Below, in pieces: positions 41,307-42,085 of a stretch of 42,085 nt of DNA. The notes below the pieces were generated by a model that was not told the origin of the DNA, ran no database searches, and saw only the letters and a program-made list of their open reading frames with translations. This DNA comes from an uncultured Clostridia bacterium (GTDB taxonomy: Bacteria > Bacillota > Clostridia > Christensenellales > UBA1242). Each line of letters begins with the position of its first letter. Positions within the stretch are counted from its first letter, which is position 1. The position numbers were made by a program, and so were the translations under genes. The stretch is from positions 1 through 42,085 of the forward strand of contig CAKVHY010000008.1 of the NCBI GenBank assembly GCA_934754335.1, given 5' to 3'.

Positions 41307-42085
41307 TAATTTAATCCTAGTGATATAGTTGCGCGTTTTAGGGTCTCTTTTGCAACAATTTGAGCATGTTTTGCCCCGTTTGTTAATATTTTTTTCAAAC
41401 ATTCTTCATTGTTATAATGTTTATATTTCGTTTGTATATCTGTCAACAATTCAGCAACAATATTTGCAACTTCTTTTTTGAATTCTCCATATCCTTTGCC
41501 GTTATATCTTTTTTCAATACTTTCAAAACTTTCATTTGTAATCTTGCTCATTATACTCATAAGATTTGAAATGCCCGGTTGATTATCTTCATCAAAGTGA
41601 ACTTTATTTAAGTTGTCTGTTTTGGCTGACATTATTTTCTTTTTTGCAATTTCAATATCGTCCATCAGAAATATTGTTCCCTTATTTTCACCGCTGTCAG
41701 ACTTATTCATTTTTTCTAATGGGTTTTGTAAATTTAATATTTTATTGCCAACAGGGGCTACATATACATCTGGAATTTCAAAGGTTTTGCCATATCTTTT
41801 GTTAAATCTTTCAGCCAAATTGCGAGTAAGTTCAACGTGTTGCTGTTGGTCTTTGCCAACGGGGACTATCGCAGTATTATAAAGCAAAATATCTGCAACC
41901 ATAAGTGTTGGATAAATAAATAAACCTGTATCAACTCCTTCTTTTGATTTTTGCTGAGATTTATATTTAAATTGCGTCATACGTGATAATTCACCCATTT
42001 TTGTTTGGAATGTCATTATAAATCCGAGTGTTCCATGCTCCAATACATCACTTTGCTTAAATATAGTTGTAATGTCCGGATTAAC
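41306..42085 (-). CDS. trpS: Tryptophanyl-tRNA synthetase, C-terminal part
   Basis: About 259 codons to the right edge; the 5' part is outside. Class I synthetase charging tRNA-Trp. The frame stays open to 42085 and reads VNPDITTIFKQSDVLEHG, the family's FxQSxVxEH segment, then LMVADILLYNTAIVPVGKDQQQHVELTRNLAERFN read in parts, and the ATP loop KMNKSDS, a variant of KMSKS. The C-terminal helical domain is complete to the stop at 41306. Convergent with rny. Confidence 0.94.
   Translation of the reverse strand, partial: VNPDITTIFKQSDVLEHGTLGFIMTFQTKMGELSRMTQFKYKSQQKSKEGVDTGLFIYPTLMVADILLYNTAIVPVGKDQQQHVELTRNLAERFNKRYGKTFEIPDVYVAPVGNKILNLQNPLEKMNKSDSGENKGTIFLMDDIEIAKKKIMSAKTDNLNKVHFDEDNQPGISNLMSIMSKITNESFESIEKRYNGKGYGEFKKEVANIVAELLTDIQTKYKHYNNEECLKKILTNGAKHAQIVAKETLKRATISLGLN

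Noticed and set aside
1..42085. CRISPR arrays, tRNA genes, insertion sequences, integrases or known riboswitches/T-boxes
   Set aside because: I looked for regular repeats, cloverleaf landmarks, transposase or integrase motifs and known leader motifs and found none I could support.

Overview
The window is about 42 kb of a low-GC chromosome (roughly 30% GC by eye) from an endospore-forming member of the Bacillota, most likely a clostridial, probably anaerobic, gut-type lineage. The evidence is a complete spoIIIAA-AH operon, spoVAC-AD-AE, yunB, an uninterrupted sigK, the rimP-nusA-ylxR-ylxQ-infB-rbfA-nrnA-truB operon in Firmicute order, an RNase Y gene, strong AGGAGG-type ribosome sites and frequent TTG starts. 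Species-level placement is not possible by reading alone. Nearly all genes are housekeeping or sporulation genes; accessory content is confined to the left end and to a scar near 33.7-33.9 kb.

Layout. 1-2500: a secreted BspA-type leucine-rich-repeat protein behind a promoter whose spacer contains a run of 15 G (candidate phase-variable switch) and a leader with three perfect inverted repeats. 2556-5156 (-): a large lipoprotein with cysteine-rich knuckles and Asn-rich low complexity, not recognised. 5282-7121: spoVAC-AD-AE (dipicolinate channel). 7214-7309: remnant of a family 2 glycosyltransferase. 7407-10560: glycolipid or cell-surface operon (UgtP/MGDG-synthase-like GT, GT4, sugar/choline nucleotidyltransferase). 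10669-11337: yunB. 11420-13731: cysteine desulfurase plus thiI (4-thiouridine in tRNA). 13903-21642: translation/transcription operon ending, unusually, in the AP endonuclease gene nfo. 21772-26622: spoIIIAA-AH. 26763-28909: iscR-like regulator, iscS, iscU and a small membrane protein. 28997-29756: ruvX and a DUF1292 gene. 29861-30562: sigK. 30604-30934: rnpB (RNase P RNA). 31000-31902: unknown membrane-anchored protein. 31987-33228: rarA. 33335-33661: lone holin-like protein. 33766-33915: fragment of a second BspA-type gene. 33895-36280 (-): alpha/beta hydrolase and glpK. 36463-39461: divergent three-gene glycerol-3-phosphate oxidation set. 39631-41223: rny. 41306-42085 (-): trpS, 5' part outside the window.

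How the genes work together. The spore genes cover several stages: sigma-E-type genes (spoIIIA, yunB), sigK and the spoVA channel. The hydrolase, GlpK and the GlpA-like/FAD-NAD/DUF1667 trio form a plausible route from monoacylglycerol to glycerol, glycerol-3-phosphate and dihydroxyacetone phosphate, controlled from one divergent promoter region containing an inverted repeat. Two separate cysteine desulfurases have separate partners (ThiI versus IscU).

Most striking observations: the G15 promoter spacer, which is 3 bp longer than the 17-bp spacers at the other sigma-A-type promoters annotated here; three genes (yunB, ruvX, the 300-residue unknown) whose promoters sit so close to the start codon that the mRNAs should be leaderless or nearly so; and the BspA fragment fused to the 3' end of the hydrolase gene.
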